DNA from: an uncultured Ilumatobacter sp.
Lineage (GTDB): Bacteria > Actinomycetota > Acidimicrobiia > Acidimicrobiales > Ilumatobacteraceae
Length of the DNA stretch: 51,750 bases
Reading direction: 5' to 3'
NCBI GenBank assembly: GCA_937905835.1
Contig: CALCXK010000029.1
Span: 1-51,750, forward strand
Both the position numbers and the translations under genes were made by a program. Under the pieces are notes generated by a model. It saw only the letters and a program-made list of their open reading frames with translations, made no database searches and was not told the origin of the DNA. Shown here piece after piece: positions 49,960 through 51,750 of the stretch (position 1 is the stretch's first letter; each line of letters starts with the position of its first letter).

Positions 49960-50808
49960 CTAGCGGTCGGTGAGACCGAATTTCGCCTTCAGAATCTGAT
50001 GGTAGCGATACGCACCGAACCGGACGAAGTTCGCAGTGACCTCGGACGGAATGCAGGTGACGATGTCGCCCTCGTCGAGTTGCGCAGTCGGCTGGCCATC
50101 GATGGCCAGTTCGGCGCGCCGGTGGCCCGAGACCTCGATCTCGACGATCTCGGACGGGTCGAGCACCAGCGACCGATCAAACAGCATGTGCGGCGACACA
50201 GGCGTCAGCAGAATTGCTCGGTGCCGGGGCGACACGATTGGACCGCGCGCAGACAGCGAGTACGCCGTCGAACCGGTCGGAGTCGCAACGATCAGGCCGT
50301 CGGCCGCGTAGTGCGTGAATGGCTCGCCATCGATACGAGCGAGGAGACGGACGGTGTGGCCGGACTCGCTCTTCTCGACGACCGCCTCATTCAGCGCACG
50401 GCCTGCACGCACACCATTGACCGAGACATCGAGCATCATCCGATCGTCGATGCTCCACTCCCCTGTTTCCGGCCCGGAAAAGAATTTGGTAAGCGCATCG
50501 GCGAGGTCGACGGGCTCGACTTCGGTCAGGTAGCCGAGCGAACCCAGGTTGACGCCGAGTAACGGTGTCGCTGCACCGTCGAGGAGGCCGACGCTGCGCA
50601 ACATCGTCCCGTCGCCGCCGAGGCTGAGGACGAGGTCGGCCTCGGCAACGGGGCGATCACTCTGGTGCTCAGGCAGGCCGAGCGCATCAGCGTCTTGGCC
50701 CGGCATCCAGAAGTCGTGGCGGTGCTCTGAGCACCACACTGCTGCGAAGATGGCGTGTGACCGCGCCGTTTCACGTTCGTGGTGTGCGACGAGCGCGACG
50801 CCACTCAC
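49960..50808 (-). CDS. nadK: NAD kinase
   Basis: A 282-residue kinase that phosphorylates NAD to NADP. The nucleotide motif LSLGGDGTMLRS (GGDGT at 64-68) and the NAD-binding GLIVATPTGSTAYSLSARGPIV are diagnostic, with GVNLGSLGYL between them. GTG at 50808 overlaps the tlyA stop by 4 bases and is preferred to an upstream ATG at 50907 whose extra residues are a tlyA shadow. The tlyA-nadK-recN order is the classical actinobacterial arrangement. Confidence 0.94.
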   Translation of the reverse strand: MSGVALVAHHERETARSHAIFAAVWCSEHRHDFWMPGQDADALGLPEHQSDRPVAEADLVLSLGGDGTMLRSVGLLDGAATPLLGVNLGSLGYLTEVEPVDLADALTKFFSGPETGEWSIDDRMMLDVSVNGVRAGRALNEAVVEKSESGHTVRLLARIDGEPFTHYAADGLIVATPTGSTAYSLSARGPIVSPRHRAILLTPVSPHMLFDRSLVLDPSEIVEIEVSGHRRAELAIDGQPTAQLDEGDIVTCIPSEVTANFVRFGAYRYHQILKAKFGLTDR

Positions 50809-51563
50809 GGTGCGCTCCCGGCGGCGGGAGCAGTGACCCAGACGAGGAACTCCACGTTGCCATCGGCACCGGTGATCGACGAGACGGCCCAGTCGATGAT
50901 CGAGCAACCCGACGCCACGAAGGCATCGGCGACCTCGCCTTTCACGCGTTCATGGATGGCTGGGTCAGTGATGATGCCGCGACCTTTGCCTACCTCGGAC
51001 CGGCCGGCTTCGAACTGCGGTTTGACGAGCATCACCATGGGAGCATCAGGTTGGCACACCGAGACCAGTGCGGGTATGACCAGCGTGAGTGAGATGAACG
51101 ACAGGTCACCAACGACGATGTCGACTCGCCCGCCGATGTGGTCGGCGCTGATGTGGCGAACGTTGGTCCGCTCCATGTTGATGACGCGGCCATCGGCGCG
51201 GAGTCGTTCATGAAGTTGGCCATGCCCCACGTCGAGCGCAACGACCTCACGAGCGCCGCGCTGCAAAAGACAATCGGTGAACCCGCCGGTCGATGCGCCG
51301 GCATCAAGCGCACGGAGCCCAGACACATCAAGCTGAAAGCGTTCGAGCGCACCTTCGAGTTTTTCTGCGCCTCGGCCCACGAATCGTGCGGGTGGCCCTT
51401 CGATGACGACGGCGTCACCTGGTGCGACCTGACGAGAACCCTTATCGGCAATCGACCCGTTGACCAAGACGCGGTTGGCCGCGATCATGTTGTGCGCCTC
51501 GGTCCGACTCGACGTGAGTTCACGACGGACCAGTTCGGCATCTAGCCGGCGACGGGACGCCAT
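50805..51563 (-). CDS. tlyA: TlyA-family rRNA (cytidine-2'-O)-methyltransferase
   Basis: A 252-residue protein with an N-terminal S4 RNA-binding domain (about 1-60, RLDAELVRRELTSSRTEAHN) and a FtsJ-like methyltransferase domain. Motifs are LDAGASTGGFTDCLLQRGA (SAM site), VALDVGHGQL, VVGDLSFISL and LVKPQFEAGRSEVGKGRG, which carry the catalytic K-D-K set. It is expected to 2'-O-methylate 16S and 23S rRNA, the modification that confers capreomycin sensitivity in mycobacteria. It starts 9 bases after the Lys-rich gene. Confidence 0.93.
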   Translation of the reverse strand: MASRRRLDAELVRRELTSSRTEAHNMIAANRVLVNGSIADKGSRQVAPGDAVVIEGPPARFVGRGAEKLEGALERFQLDVSGLRALDAGASTGGFTDCLLQRGAREVVALDVGHGQLHERLRADGRVINMERTNVRHISADHIGGRVDIVVGDLSFISLTLVIPALVSVCQPDAPMVMLVKPQFEAGRSEVGKGRGIITDPAIHERVKGEVADAFVASGCSIIDWAVSSITGADGNVEFLVWVTAPAAGSAP

Positions 51564-51572
51564 GAGGTCAGT

Positions 51573-51750
51573 TCAGTTCGAGCGCGCGGAACGCTTCGTG
51601 GCGATCTTGCGGACGCCAGACGATCCAACCGCTGCCGACTTCTTGGCGGGGGCCGTCTTCTTGGCTGCCGACTTCTTCGCTGCGGGGGCCTTCTTGGCTG
51701 CCGACTTCTTCTTGGCTGCCGACTTCTTCGCTGCCGGGGCCTTCTTGGTG
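51573..51750 (-). CDS. C-terminal Lys/Ala/Pro-rich tail of a protein cut by the window end
   Basis: Only the last 59 codons are visible, without a start. They encode KKAPAAKKSAAKK-type repeats followed by a short basic end (SGVRKIATKRSARSN). Such tails are known from actinobacterial histone-like proteins (HupB, H1-like) and from several RNA- or DNA-binding proteins, so nucleic acid binding is likely for the tail, but the family of the body is unknown. It is 9 bases upstream of tlyA and probably co-transcribed. The repeated units are nearly identical at DNA level, which indicates recent duplication. Confidence 0.7.
   Translation of the reverse strand, partial: TKKAPAAKKSAAKKKSAAKKAPAAKKSAAKKTAPAKKSAAVGSSGVRKIATKRSARSN

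Noticed and set aside
49963..49977. Hairpin CGGTC-GGTGA-GACCG at the end of nadK as a terminator
   Set aside because: It lies within coding sequence, has only five pairs and no T-run after it.

Overview
The window is GC-rich, densely packed actinobacterial DNA. Gene content and arrangement suggest a non-mycobacterial actinobacterium, and I would guess the class Acidimicrobiia (Ilumatobacter-like). That placement is an inference from protein style, because no rRNA is present. Nearly all same-strand neighbours overlap by 1-8 bases or are a few bases apart. No tRNA, rRNA, CRISPR, insertion sequence or intergenic stretch over 300 bases was seen. Several transcription units start with a TANNNT -10 box only 6-8 bases before the start codon, as expected for leaderless mRNAs.

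Region 1 (1-5721, + strand) is a peptide/nickel-type ABC importer: a lipoprotein-like binding protein cut by the window edge, two permeases and two ATPases.

Region 2 (5764-17234, + strand) is a cell-envelope glycan operon. It holds a small ORF, a PIG-V/Gpi18-like mannosyltransferase, a polyprenyl-phosphate-mannose synthase-like GT2, an unknown 120-residue protein, a GMC flavoprotein, two SDR epimerase-like proteins, a 1413-residue AftD-like (DUF3367) arabinofuranosyltransferase homologue and a membrane acyltransferase.

Region 3 (17220-32804, both strands) is rich in glycosyltransferases. It has a GT2-methyltransferase fusion, a second methyltransferase, a GtrB-like GT2, a GT4, a canonical Ppm1-like GT2 and five large GT-C-type membrane proteins, three of which are recognisable paralogues. 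A class-C beta-lactamase-fold esterase sits among them.

Region 4 (32809-37363, - strand) carries the decaprenyl-phosphoryl-arabinose (DPA) donor pathway: a UbiA-type DPPR synthase, DprE1 and DprE2, plus a HAD phosphatase that may supply the missing dephosphorylation step. Together with the AftD homologue this argues for an arabinan-type envelope polymer. DprE1 has Thr where the benzothiazinone-target Cys sits in M. tuberculosis.

Region 5 (37374-51750, mostly - strand) is housekeeping: aroA, tyrA, rluB, scpB, scpA, divergent trpS and a MATE exporter, then an HD protein, xerD, a Nudix ADP-ribose pyrophosphatase, pyrG, recN (with a perfect SOS box upstream), nadK, tlyA and the lysine/alanine-rich tail of a protein cut by the window end. 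Order tlyA-nadK-recN-pyrG-nudix-xerD...scpA-scpB-rluB matches the conserved actinobacterial block known from M. tuberculosis Rv1694-Rv1711.
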